From: Pieris napi
Lineage: Eukaryota; Arthropoda; Insecta; Lepidoptera; Pieridae
Assembly: GCF_905475465.1 (NCBI RefSeq)
Contig: NC_062248.1
Span: 9,734,001-9,798,000 of the forward strand
Direction of reading: 5' to 3'
Length of the DNA stretch: 64,000 nt
Shown: piece after piece, positions 34,001 to 49,000 of the stretch
How the letters are laid out: every line of letters starts with the position of its first letter
Position numbering within the stretch: position 1 is the stretch's first letter
Program-made: the position numbers and the translations under genes
Notes under the pieces: generated by a model
Told to the model about the DNA's origin: nothing
What the model saw: the letters and a program-made list of their open reading frames with translations, nothing else
Databases searched by the model: none

Positions 34001-37000
34001 AGTGGTGGTGCGCAGAAAAAAATTCCAAAAACGCTCAGTTGTGGAAACGCTCGTCGAGGTGATACGGCTGGTATTTTGTATTCTATCTTGACGTTTCGAC
34101 TTGTATGGTGTGTAGGTATGTAAGGTTTGGTGGCGCTCATGATGCATCCTATTCCGCGATAGCTTAAACAAGTCGAGGCTTAAATAGCGGTCGTTGTTTA
34201 GATCATTACTATTTAAGTGTTAGTTCCAGTCTATATAAACAATATAATCTTAATGAACTAATGAATAATTGAATTGATTCCTCATTCGAAAGATGCGGAG
34301 ACGCCTATTTTTGTATCCTATACGATAAGATGTCCGTATAACTGCAGTCGAGTAGGCATCGACCTTTAACTATTTACTATGTATGTACTGGTCACGTAGC
34401 GTGCACGTGTGTCGAAGAGTAATCAAATAACGGGTCGGCCCGAGGGCTTCGATGGTAACCATAGATAGTAAAGTAAACATGAACAGAAATTTGACACTTC
34501 ACGATCAAAAAGATTCATTTTTTATTGTTCCATATTCAAATTATATTTCAATATCGTCTATGGTTTACGCCAGTTAAACACTTATAAGCGAACAGATTCA
34601 AATTTAGAATAGATAAGTATTATATATGAATAGAAATTTAAAAAGATTCCTTTTTAATTGTTCTATATTCAAACTACATTAAAATATTATCTGTGGGTTT
34701 TGCGAGTTAAACGTACGATTTAAATTTAGAATAATTTAGAAATTGGCTTCGACTGCCATAAGAAAAAAGTATTAATGGTTTGAAGAGTGCGATGCAATTA
34801 TTATAAGGATAACGAAAATATCGTCTTGAGAAATCGATTTCAAAACGCATTGATAAGTTTGTGTTGAGTGGTTGTCAATCATCCACTGAACCGAGTTAAT
34901 GTAGTCGAGGACTTTTAATTTGAATATTTTCGAAGCACTTATGATTTGAAGTAACGCATTTTTATGCTTGGTTAAGTTGTATTTGAGTGTGAGATTTGTG
35001 GTTGATAATTTGGGTCGCCGCTCTATGTTCTACTGGAACTAGGGAAGGTAATAGGTAAGGTCACATTAATTTTGGTAAAACTTTAGTTATTGTCTACGTT
35101 AGGTATAGGAATATTTACAAAGATTTTTCGAATAATAATCACCAATTTTTTAAATAATTCTACCCCTTATAGAATAGGGTGAACTAATCGTTTTTAGATG
35201 TTATCGTATTTAATGAAATTCTGCGTGATCCGTGGGAAGAAATGGGAGGGCGCACCGAACTGACCTGTTTCGCAAGCGAAAATGCAAATGTACCAATTTA
35301 TCCCAGACCTCCCCTTATCAAACTGGATCTATCGAATTCTAATACAGACTTTTTACAACTTAAATACTGGCAGCTGAAAAATAAAATTAACTTATGAATT
35401 TTGTTACTGGCAGCCAAAAAATTAACCTATGAATTTTCTTACTGGCAGTCGAAAAAAAATTAACCTATGAATTTTGTTACTGGCAGTCGAAAAAAAAATT
35501 AACCTATGAATTTTGTTAATGGCAGTCGAAAAAAAAATACCTGTGAATTTTGTTACTGGCAGCTGATAAATAAAATTAACCATGGAAACTTTTTCTGGCA
35601 GCATACAATCAAAACGAACGGTGTAATAGCGATTTCCAAATTGTTATTCAAATGTCCTTCAATTATGGGTTTGTAGTAATGCAATAAAAACAAAGGGTGA
35701 CATTTCCCACAGTGCAATTGTTTTATTAACTTGTAACAATCAAAATACGCGACAATCTTAATACAAAGATTACAAAAAGTTACAATTATGTGCATAATTA
35801 TAATGGGAAGAAAAGGATATTTACGCTCTGATTCCTCAGTGTTACGAACGACAGGATTACTGCTGTAATTATTAAGATTTGCATTTGAAGCAACGAATTT
35901 TGAGTTCACGCTCTACTTATTGTATAATTAAAAAACCGTTGCAATTTATAATTATTAAAAAACGTTTTTAATCGATAAATCTACATTAAATTTTTTAAAA
36001 TACTTTTTTTTTTGTTTTTTTTTTCAAGTATAGAAGTTAAGTAATAGAAGTTCGATAGACATTCTAGTCTCCATACACGGGGAAAGGCGGAAACGTATTA
36101 CGAGAAAGATATGATTTGCCAGAGTCTAAATTGTTTATGGTAAATTACGTTGAAATACGTTCCGTCGTTTAAGCAGTAATCACTATATTCAATTTTACGT
36201 TTCTCGATGATGAAATATATTATGTAATGATACATGTACTGAATGAGGCCCAAAAGGTTTATATGCAAATCAGTAACTATAATGGTTACGGCCCGTGATT
36301 TCCAAGGTTGCTGATAAAGATTTCCACGTGCTATGCAACAATTAAATGCACATTTCACTGTCTTATTCTCTTTGATTCCTCAATTATTTGTATATTACAT
36401 TATTTCGACAGGTTCGGCAGTGCACGATTTGGTTCGAAAAGATCGCAATAAAATGTTAGGAATCTTCTTTAAACTAAGCGACGCGTCTGCGTTCTTAATT
36501 TAAATGTATTCTAATTCATTGTCTATGCTCGAGAAGCAAGTGTTATATCCGATATAATTTTAAAATTCGAATAAGTTTTGAGTTTTGAAAACAGAACACT
36601 TTCAATTTCAGACAATATGGAACGTTTATTATTCTGCGTCTGCCACAAAATAAACAATGGATTGCAGTAATGTAACACAAATAAACGAAATCACGGAGCG
36701 TGGTGCAGCGCAGGTTCCCACAAAACAGAAAATTGGGGTGACCATTTAATTAGAATAGGCAAAATAATGGACACGAATTAGCATGGGAAGTGGTATAGAA
36801 AGGGTAGTACTTGAAAAATTTAATAAAACGTTTACGTATAGTAGAGAGAGCGATCTACGAATAATAATTTATTTTTCATATCAAAAAAGATTATTAGTGT
36901 GAATTATATATAAAAAAACTAATTTAAATTTAGAATATGGAAATCTTTGATCCATAACTCATTCCTTAAAAAAGAAAAATGTTTGAATTTAAAAATGGAA

Positions 37001-40000
37001 TGCTTTTTCATGTCTGCAAATTTAATACAATGGCGCTCATTCCCGCCAATTCGTTGACAGATAACATAAACGAAGCGAGAAATATTAGTTCTTGGAAACA
37101 CGTTTAGTAACCTTTGACCTTTACATGATATTCACACTAAGATAACAATATTGATTAGTTTAACCAAATTTTATTGAATTAGATTCAGTTTTTTCTTACT
37201 CTCTATTAATCGCGTACATAGATAGAGACGCACGGGGGATTTTAATATCTAATAAATATTCTCTTTCGCTGTAATTTTATTAGTTAGATTATATTCTATT
37301 ACTAACTTTATCGTCCATTTGAAGACGTTTTTAACGAAGCGAAGTATGTACCTCGTTTAAAAAAACCCTTCAACCTAGGTCTAGGCCTCAGATAGAAATC
37401 TGTTTGCGATATTTTCTAATAGGCAAGTAAGCCTAACACACGCCGTTTTACGAACCTATGACCTCGGGGATGAGAGTCGCACGCGCAACTATGCCAACGC
37501 TTAAATAGACTTCTAACGTTTTTCTTCATGTTTTTAGTAAGTCTAACACATACAGTCCTGATAGTGTATACTTTGTGTTACACGATAAGATAAGATGTTT
37601 CGAGATTTTAAATTTTCAATGGTTTTGATATTTAGGTAAAGTACTTTATCAATAATTCTTATCGCATTTATGTAATTGTTGTTTATGTTAACATTAATTT
37701 AAATGATGTCTAATTGTAGATTATATATCTCACGAACGATAAATAATTTAATTATAAGAATACCGCGATCTCTTATGGAAAATATAACATAAATAAATAT
37801 TGAGGGTAGAAATAATAATAATAAATAAAATGAACACTGAAAAATTATAAAATAAAGTTACTAGGGAAGCAAACGTCAATATGGAATCACTTTTAATAAA
37901 GGGTTCAAACTACCTTAAACCATACTGAGACTATAAAAGCCTCTTAGGCCAACGACTTTTCGGTTAAAAATGAGGCAATTGGGCGATTTAATACTGTTGA
38001 GCGCCATGCCCTCTTTACCTACATAGCAATTAAGCACACACGTCCGGAGTCTATAACCAAAATACAGAAAAAAAATCATTTCATTATTTTGAATATAGAA
38101 ACAATGAAACAGTGAAATTTCATTATAATTCTGGTAACACATTCGGCAAAGAATTCGAAATTCAAAATTCGAAAAAATTTCGAAACAGGAAACTCATGTT
38201 TGACTATCATAAAGTAAATGATCATTGTTTATGACCCGTGCGGTAGGTCGGTAAGCACGTGCGAAGCGGGGGATCAAAGAAATTGTATTATTTTGAAAAA
38301 CCATTGTTTGTAACTCCTGACACCTCTATTGCATATATTATGTCAAGGATCAAAGTTGACAAATAACATTACGTTCATAAAATTGGGGAATAATCCCAGA
38401 CAAGGGATAGATAGATAGAAATTAAGGTATAATTATTGACAGCTACTATAAAATTAACCGATTGTTTTATCAAACAGTAGGGGCGCTATCGTAATTGCCT
38501 TTTTATTGAATTGAACGAGCCATAATCGTACAGAGATAATTGGGTTTTTCAATTAAATAATTGACACAAATAAATTATAACCAGCGAAGCCACCGCGCCC
38601 TAAACCATTACAAACTCAATTAAATCCCATTAACATAATCCTAGATTCTTTTCACTATTCTAAAACTTGTCACCACTTTTGTGCCTTGAGAAAGGGCAAC
38701 TTAGGGTAACAATAGCCATTGAGATGACCCTCGACCGGTATTTGTGTATTTTAAGCAATAAACAGCGCTTTTTATTGCATTGTCAGATTTTGCATTTGAA
38801 TAAAGAATTGTCCGTTGCGAGCTCGTGCATTGCAGCGTGCAGGTCTGTGCATTAGACGCGTCTATGGAAATCCGTTTGGCGCGGGAAGAGTGACGTTTGA
38901 CAGATGTTATGAAAGAAATCTTTCCAGCCAGTTATATAAAAACTCTATGGTCTCGATTGTCTTTAGATAGACAAATAGTGTGATTGGCGCCAAATTATAA
39001 GGTCGTAGGAGCAATTTAATGAATTAATTAGACTCTTGGGCCGTGGGGTTCAAGTGCACAGACGCTTATTAAAGATTTAAGTTAGTGCCTAGTAGATAGA
39101 ACCGGTGACCCCAGAGCTGGTGCTTTTCTCGCTCAACGAATAAGTATCGCAATACTGCGAGGAAATGCTGCCTGTACGATATTCTGCCACAGGGACCAAA
39201 CTTTTTAAATTTGTTTTAATTTTATTTTGATTAATTTTTAATTATTTTTATAATTACTATGTAAGGTAACAAAATTGTAAATACAATATAAATAACATTT
39301 GTGTTAATTAGAATGTTTGTTTCCTTATGACACCTAAACCGAAACTCTAAGCAATAATTTTTTTTTTATTAATACCATCACACCTTTTTCCCGAGGGGGT
39401 AGGAAGAGACCAAGGATCTCTTGCTATGGCCCTGATATACCTCTCTCGCTTCATCCATTTTCTTAAATTGTCCCTTCTCTACTCTAGTACCTCCTGGATT
39501 TGGTCCAGGTACTTCACTATCAAATGAAGCAAGGATGAAACTTTTCCGTTGCTGCCACATAAATTATTCTTTTATTGATAGCTATTTGATGAAACGATTT
39601 GTAAGGCTAGTCAACGAATTTGATTCGCGGCCTATTTTTATTGATTCGTGAATTAGAACGTGCCTATAGGCTGTGAACGTGTATTTAGAACAAAATAAAT
39701 TCCGATTCACGCCTAATCCTTCCAATAGAACAAAATAAGACTTTTGTTACATTGTATGGAAAAGAATACATTAAGCGTTAAATTTTAGAAAATATAACCG
39801 AGGCTGTATTTTATATTCTGTGGCATTAGCGTAAACGTGAATATTTTTAATAATACACCTACCTACACGCACACAACAAACAATAACAACAATTTTCAAT
39901 CCTTTTTGATGCGTACGCATCCTATCTGTCGCGTTCACTCGTATAGCGCTATCCCTCTCGCACGGTCATTGACCGTACATCTTCAACAAGATTGCATCTA

Positions 40001-43000
40001 GTGGCCAAGCAGCTTCCTCTAAACACTTTCTGACCAATTAAAAGATAATGTCGACGAAAATCTGGCGTTCCAAATTTAAATTAAAGATTTGATTTTAATA
40101 GGCACAGAGTTTGAAATTGGTTATGACCCAATTTTCACAGATAAGACAAAGACTATGGAATTTTGTTGTTGTCTATTTAATAAATCAATTGCATTCTGTG
40201 TCATACTAGTCCAATTTGATCGATTTTAAAACCACTTCCACTTAAGACGTGACTCGTAGTTTATTTAAAACGGTGCACCAATAAAACGAGTACAACATGG
40301 CCGCGGTGAAAAAAAGCAAAACAATTTTTTGTGCTCCAAAATCTTTACGAGCACACCAATAGTAAACGACAAGGATAGATGACCTCTCTTTCTTACTTAA
40401 GGATAATGTTCGAAATTCAAATCCTTTCTCATGTACGGCTTCCAGGAACAAGATTTAAATGAAACGTATGATTGATACACAGAATAGCTTATGAATTAAT
40501 TAAATGACAACTATTTTCAATTTTGGAATGTTATAGAAAAATAAATTACGTTATTAAGACATGTCATTTGACCCCCGTTGTAAGGCACAATATTTTACTT
40601 TGATATTTATAATTTAATATTAAAGGCCATTTCTCTTGGAGTTATACAATCTTTTTGTATTTTGTGGACAGTATTTATATACGTCAAATTTATCAAATAA
40701 ATAAAATATTAACTAATGCATATGATCAAAAGCTGTTTAGGGTTTGATTCTTGGTGAATTTATTGAACACATTAAATTCCATATAAGCTTAGAGTTAAAA
40801 AAAATACGTTTTTATAGCTTTTACATAACATTATGTACTCATATATATATATTAAATGTATGGAGCCAATCATGAGGGAATTCAATGGGTTTAAAAAAAA
40901 TCACAACCTTTTTAGGTCTGGGCCTCAGATATCTAATAGACAAGTAAATGATCAGCCTCCTGTGCCTACACACGCCGTAGATGTTGTTTTCCTTCACCGT
41001 TCAAGGTAATGTACACGCACATAGACAGAATCCATAATTCCATAGTGCACAGCCGGAATTCGAGCCTACAAACTCATAGATAATGTTACGCTCTTTATGG
41101 ATAGATTTCGAAAAAAGTCGCGTTATCAGTCCCTTGAAATATCGGTTAGTGGGGCAAAAACGAAGGACGTAGTGTAAAAACGATAGCCTACGACCCTTGG
41201 GTTTCCTAATTTTTTACTAATGGCAATATTTTATCGAAAACCATGACACTTGACCTAACGGTAACGTTTTGACAGATTGAATTAGATCCTTAATTTCATT
41301 TCTTCAGTAATCTGTCGTCACTTTCTGTCGAATTGTGTTAACGCTGTGTTAAAAAGAGACTACTATGTGAAATGACGTAGGTAATTCTTATCGTTGTTCT
41401 CTCGATGTGTTATCAAGTGATAATAGCTTCAGATTCAGCGGTCATAAAAACTTTTTTCTAGTTCAATATGGAGCAAATAATAAGGATAGTACCCACTCCA
41501 CACGTTTAGACGCAGGAGTGGACTTTTTAGGACTGATGCGCATGCGCAACCTACCAAAAATATTGAAAATTAAACTTTGTACCATTGTGTTATAATTGAA
41601 TAATACATACTAAAACGTTATTTTAAGTAACTGTTTAAAATGCCTTCTAAAGATAAGCGTAACTTATTAATGAGTCACCTTGAAACAGTAATTTAATAAT
41701 ACTAGAAAAGTACTTCGCGATGGCAACACATTGCCTGTAAACCTGAGGGCTCGAGTCCCAAGACAAAAATCCATTCCGTTAAGCGGAACAGGCTTCGTCG
41801 TTAGTAGTGTCTAAAAAAGAATTACATAGATCCAGATTCAATTGAATTATAGTTCTTTGCAGTTATGCTTGGGACAAAATGACCGGTTATTATAATAATT
41901 GGTAGCTCATGTTGAAGAAAGATTTCTAACAACCGGTTCGGGCATTTTTCTTGGCGCTTCTAATACAGACTTAACACTAATTTTGGTCTTTGTCTATTCG
42001 AAATTTAAATTTTTACTGACGCGATTCGACAGTTTATAAATGGAATGTTTACGTCTCCACATAAATATTTTTTTAAATATTGTTAAGTATATAAAAGTTT
42101 ATTCGAAATTTAAATGTTTAAACTAACGCAATTCGACATTTTATAAATGGAATGTTTACGTCCTTATTAAATAATTTTTAAACAAAAGTTCATTCGAAAT
42201 TTGAAAATCGTGAGGGTTATTACTTCAAAGATTTTACGTAATATCTACATCATCAGAACTTGAATAGATTCTATAAAAACTAGTTATTCGTAGACAAGAT
42301 AGAATTAATCTTCTATAATCTATCATTCCTAGTGACATGTTTTTTGTTATTGTTTTTACTGAACATTATAAGACTAGATATATACAGGTGTTCGGAGGTC
42401 TATATATCTAAACAATTGTTATTGGTACGAATACATCGAAACAAATCTATTACGTTGATTATCAAAGATTTTTGTATAATAAATTCTAGGCGATATTATA
42501 ATTTACCGCAATTTATAAGATAAATTATATAAATGGTCGTAAATCATTGCCAGCTACGTAAATTACAGTAAAATATTTCTCAAGTAAACCCTATTCCAGG
42601 TACATTTGACAAGAAATAAATAGCTTACACAATATCGTTAATGTAGGCGTCCATTAGATAAATTGCAACACTAAATTAATCCATTAATTGCAAAACCAGT
42701 TAACAATTCCGGAATTTAAATGTACCGCGATTTATTGACACGCATTAGCATAGACTATATTTGAATATAGAACATCATCTGTTAAATTTTTTCGCTCTAT
42801 GTATATTTGAATATCGAATTCTGCACATCTGTCAACATTAGCATTTTCTCTCTTGGCAACGTTCGAAATAAGAATTTCAGAAATTCAAATTGCTCAATGG
42901 AAATTGCTCATTGTGCGAAATTCGTAGATCAATGAACTTTGCTGTACGCTTTTCTTGGGCTTATGATGATGTTTTATCTCATTCGCGCGTAAGAAAGTTG

Positions 43001-45990
43001 AAAGGGACGACGCATTGTTTGTAAACTAAGTCGCGATTTTGGCCGAGTTGAACTTTTGTAAGACAACATTTACAGTTGTAGTATGAACAAAATGTATCGT
43101 ATATGTAATCCTAGAGTATCGTTTGTCCAGTTGATCTTAGGAGCTGCGCATGAAGAACAGTTAATCAACGCAGTTATTATTGTAATTTTTAATCTCACTA
43201 GAATTATTTAAAGCGCATTGCACGGTCTTTAATTATATTTTCAAAACAAATTAGTGCTTTGTTTTGATAATTGTTAGGTTCAAAAACCTCGCGTTTCGCG
43301 GATTAAACTAAATTGCTATTCAGTTTCCGGTGCTCCGGCGCATTTTAATACGCCACAGTCACTTTGACAACACGGTGATATAAAACACTATGGAACTAAG
43401 ATTTAGTTTTACTGAAAAAATAGGCTACACTCCTGTGCCTTACTAACGTAATCAATGATTCTAAGGCTTGTTTTTTTCGAAGTTTTCCAAGAGCAATTGG
43501 TGACATACATCGGTACACAGCCGGGGTCGCGGTACAGAACCTCAATGTCGCGAAAAAACATTTTTTAAGTCTAGATTTCGGTTCCCATATTATTTCGAGG
43601 GTTGAACTGCGTTCAACAACATGACGCAAGGTCGTCGACACCAAGAAAGGCACAGGACATTGTGTTAACCTAACAATGTTTTCATTGTTCGGGGCGTTTT
43701 CGGTTCGATCACCGGTGAAATTTGTAAAACAATTTTGTCTCACTCGCGAGCCCTCTGGCATTGAGTGTCCATGGACGATGCTATCACTTAACCTCAGATG
43801 AGCCTCCTGCCCGTTTGTCCCTATTCTATTAAAAAAAAAGCAGAAGATTTCCGAAATTGTTAAATGTTCGTTGATAAATTAAACTAACAAATAAAGAAGA
43901 GACAGGCAGCCTTATCGCTAAAAGCAATGTCTTAAGGCAACTGAATTAACAATAGAAAATAAACGTACAGGCTAGACCAGTGTTTTCCAACCTTTTTTGT
44001 GCCATGCCCTTTAAGCTTTTCTAAAATTCTTGTCACCAATATGTAACATTAATAATTTTTAATATTAAAAATAGAATTGTTCACCTAAGAAACTTGAATC
44101 GGTTTTATTAAGAACACTAACGAAAAAACACAGCATATTTAAATTCCAAATAATTTTAATAAATTTTCGAATAGCCCCCTTAATCAAATTGCCCCCCTGT
44201 AGGGCGTGGCTGCACGGAAACACTGGGCTAGACAAATACTAGCCACTAAAATCCGTCGCAATTTAAATCACTTTTGACATTAAGCTCGTATCTCGTTGTG
44301 GTTGACCTCAAGTGAGCCTTTTATACCGTAACCAAGGTTGCAGGCTTTTCCACGTAACTGTACCGAGGTAATAATCACCCTTGGACGCCTTTGCAGAAAT
44401 TGCACTCTCTCGTAGCTAAGATAAATTATCTGTATCAATAATTTATATCAGGGTCAAGTACTAGTCTATACGTTTCTTTTCGCACGTATACGTGACCTAT
44501 ACGTACGCGCAATTACGCAAGATGAATCAATCAAGGGACGGGATGTTTATGTTTCGGGCCGTCGTAACCCACGAGTGCCTCAGTAACGGTTAGTTTGGAG
44601 TAGACACCAGGTTAACGATCATTATTGAACCCGCGAAAAGGTACCTTGCATACCGTTATAATAGTAAGACTTTATTAGTCCATAACTTATTTAATATAAT
44701 ATACAAAGAGAAGTATATAGAAGTCAAAAAACATTTATTCATATAGGTAACACAATGTACATTTAAGAACGTCAAAAAAGAAATATACATTAATTGCTCC
44801 TACATTTACATTTACTGCCAGTTCTCAAATCCAGGGTGTAGAACGGAAGAGAAGAACTGGCAATGAACTCTCCGCCACTCTTTTTTGTTTTACACAACGT
44901 TTGTAAGGAGCTGAAACCATTACACCATGTTCCACATGTCATCTTAAGTAATAAATAATAGTAAAATAAATTAAAAACAAATTGTCCTCTATCAGCAGGG
45001 GGCATGGTGAAATAGGAGCACGCATAGATATGTACTTCATTAAGCTAAACTTTTCCACTCTATTTGATGTTTTGCCGTCACAATTTTATTCCAGCTATCA
45101 TTTCAATTTCGTCTGTACATTACCTATTTATTGTTCAAGACAAAATGTTCGCCAAGGTTAAACGTCAAATCCTAAAGATGCCACAAATAATAGAACTGTG
45201 TAATAATCTGTAACAATGGCGTGAGACGTCTAATCTGTGACCCGTTCACAAAGGGTCAAATGTACCCATAATCAATATTCATACAAGTTCACACACAATT
45301 AGTTTTACACAATTGCATTTGAAATTCAGATTGTAATACTATATCTTTAATTCCTCGAAATATTAATACAATATTTTTATTGTCGTGGCTGGACTGAAGG
45401 GTCTTCGGTGAATATTTAAAGGATTCGTTATCAATCAAACCCTTTGCGTTTACTCTTCGCACTTCTATATAAATTATGACCTGTGTTTGACCAGTTCATT
45501 AACAGGAGGGATGTGTTTTTAGTTAATTGTACCCCCGGTTTTATTATGGAGAAGGTATGTACTGTTTTATTTTCATTACCCCAATAAAAAAAAAGATACG
45601 TGTGAAACTTGGAATGACCATTCCGATAATTACGATATTAACATTTCTATTCAATATTAACATAAATTTTAATTCATTTGGAACACATCAAGATGGGACA
45701 TTTAGTGACAGTTGAATTGTCGCGAAGAATGGATGGATAGAATCAAAGTTCACACGTGTTCTATCCAGTTGGTGTCAACAATAGGGGCTGAAGTGACCCG
45801 AAGATTGGGAAGGGTTAAGTTTGGAGTGCCTAATGTTACAGATTACATTGCTGTGACGAACACAGTGTATAACTATTTCGCATTACATTCAGTTACGTTA
45901 CGCATAACAGTAAATCGTTGAGCGTAAAGATACTGTAGAGCGTTGACATTTTTTTGTCTCTCAAGTTTTAGGCGATATCAACCGCTATAC

Positions 45991-46030
<40 letters not shown>

Positions 46031-49000
46031 TACCCAGATTTTTCTTACGCTATATTATTATTATTTTACATTAAGTTAGGTAATTATATTTTTCATTACA
46101 TGTAATTTTGTTTTTGCACTTCATTGGTCTAGTGGTTAGTACCCCTGACTGTTAATGACTTCGATCCCCGGCTGAGACAAACATCGCTGTGATGAGCATT
46201 TGGTGTTGTGCTTAGGTCTTGGGTGTTTAAATATGTATTTATATGTCTATCTATCTATAAAATGTATGTATATCCGTTGTCTAGTACCCATAACACAAGC
46301 TTCACCAGCTTAGCATAGGACTAGGTCAATTGGTGTGAACTGTCCAATCATATTTAAAAAAAAAAACTATTTCTTTTTTAGTTTTTTCCTTACTAGGGTT
46401 GCCTGGAAAATCGCTTGTTAGCGGTAAGGCCGCCCGTTGCATCCTTTTTAATGCAACGAACTATAAATAAAATAGGTCGATCCCAGTTATGCTTAAATAT
46501 TTCTCCTATGTCCCATTAATACTTGTTCGTAGGACGAAGAAAAGTATAAGAAAATATCTTAAATGCCTGTTCTTTTTTTAAATCTGAAGTAAAATATAAT
46601 ATTTAAAAACTTCTGTAGAAAAATAAGAAACGTTTATATGTAAATAAATCAGTTCCCAAAGGGTCATTTCACGTAAAAATTGATTCAAAGGCTACAATGG
46701 AATAAAAGAATCGAATATACATATAGAGGACTAATCCAACCGCGTTGAAGATTACTCAAGTGGAGATATCAGAATAAATAATGTGTTTCTGTACGGTGAT
46801 TTATATTTTTTGTATTGAAATCAAGTGATACATCTTTCACGCCCTTCAAGTGACAACGTCGATTTATTTGCATAATGATAGTATTTGAATGATGAATGTA
46901 TTGAATTCTTGGAGTATTAGACGTTAGTCTTAAGTGCTAAACAGTGGTAAGTGAAAAAATTGAATACAAGAACAGTGTATTCCCTTTAATAGAGACTGTT
47001 AGTAGTGTTATTGGACAACCTAAGAGAAAGGTAGGAAAGGTAGAAAATGTTTCTTCAATAAGCATGTAATATACGAAAGCAAACAATAAATCTAGTAGAT
47101 GTACTGTAGCCACTCCCATGTTACGTAAATTCAAATTTAGAAATTAATTTTGAATTTAGAACATATTCGTTTGATGAAGAAGCTACATTCCAAATAAGTG
47201 TGATATTAAATGACATGAAAATGTTTTTAAAAAGTAAACGTAAACTGTAGTCAGTTGTTAAGTAAATTCAAATTTAGAAATTAATTTTGAATTTAGAACA
47301 TATTCGTTTGATGAAGAAGCTACATTCCAAATAAATGTGGTATTAAATGACATGAAATGTTTTTTTTAAAGTAAACAAAAACTGTAGTCACTTGTTACGT
47401 AAACTCAAATTTAGAACTCAATTTTAAATTCAGAACATGTACTTTTTATGTTCTTAAAAAAGTTGTATCAGTGTATTTGCGTTCAACGCAAGGTAATAAA
47501 GCAGGATACCACTGACCACGGGGCAGATGTAATTTCATATGTCTAGATTGCAATACTACAACCGCAAACGTACAGCAATACGAACGAATCGCGGTTACTT
47601 AACGGAAATAAGATCGTGATTCTAATTACATGTATTAATTACAATTCAGACTTAATTGTAATCTTTGTATACATTATGAGTTTTTATAACAAATTTTTGC
47701 GCGAATGTCGTTCAGTCGAAAAGTGAAACCATGGGAAAGTGTTGAGTCAGGACGAGGGAAGTTTACAAAACATTATCACACATTCTGGGCCACTTAGGAT
47801 TCTTGGGGGTAATTATGGTTCCCACGTCGTCGGTGTGACTTCCGATACACCCGCAAACATCAGGGTGTCAACTGTCAACTATGGTCAGCAAATATAGATT
47901 ATAAACGGGTAAGAAAAACCAATAGTCTATGGATATGACCGTTATTTTAACTTTAACCCGCACAGCTGTGCATCGAACGCACTAAGCGGAACAATACCGT
48001 TTTTATTCTAATTTTAAATTTAAATGTAATATATCTTTATTTTTTAATTTTGGTACTGGCAATTTATTTGGCAGTTAAAACTAGCGTCCCAATATTGAAA
48101 CTGACGTTCCATTTAAAACAATAAAGATTCAATTGAAAATAATGCAATCTGATTGATGGGTTTTGTTAAAACGCGGATTGTTTGAGTGTGAAGTTTTTTT
48201 TTGACAAAAGGTTAGGTCACGTTCGCACGTTAGAGTATTATTTATTGATCCGATTATTCCCTTTTATTTTAAGAGAGTTGAGGGAGGGATATCCTGTGTA
48301 AGGGTACAATTATTTATCGGCTCATAAGTTACCTACTTTATAACAGGAAGATATTTATAGAAACTATATCTTAGTAGTAAAGTTAACGATTATCTAGTTG
48401 ATAAAAGGGCCTGGGTCTAGACAGGCTACTTCTAATTAATTTGCGATATTTCTTTTAAAATAAGTGTTGTTTGATGATTTGCTATTTTAAAAGAGTACCG
48501 AGAGTTTTTTACGCCGGCTTTTTCTCTCGGCCTACACCCTCTGTCTTCTTTGCCGATGAGTAGGGATGCCTACAAATTCAAATTAAATGACGTGGAATAA
48601 GTGATACATGTATCTTATGTTCCATAATAAACATATTTTATTTTATTTTTTTAATTTTATTTTAGAAAACTTAACAGAAAACGATAAATAGATATATTAG
48701 ATATATTTTGTATTTTTTTATTATACAGTAATTTTGTTTTTCCTAATTTAATTCTTATTTTTGTTCATCTGTAATTTTGTTCATTTGTACAGTCAATTTG
48801 GGGTTTGGGGATTGTTAACAAAAAAAAAATCTAAATAATTTCTTCAAATTCTTTTGTTTCGTGTGTAATTTTTGTTTCATTTGTTGTGATGTGATTTAGG
48901 GTTAAATTATGATTGTGTTTTTTATAAAAAACAACTTTAGCCAAGAAACTATGTCCATATTGTTTGATGGAAAACTAAGCGTTATTAAACAAGGAAGTAT

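Noticed and set aside
33839..34171. 110-residue frame as a host gene
   Set aside because: Matches the reverse transcriptase C-terminus of a LINE family present in several truncated copies here.
35365..35605. CRISPR-like array
   Set aside because: Tandem units have no unique spacers and the genome is eukaryotic; it is a plain minisatellite.
41740..41790. Possible tRNA gene (GGCTCGAGTCCC B-box-like)
   Set aside because: No acceptor stem or cloverleaf could be paired; at most an old SINE remnant.
43396..43761. 121-residue frame as a further dacapo or host exon
   Set aside because: No domain, no clear splice sites; it runs into a LINE 3' fragment at 43735.
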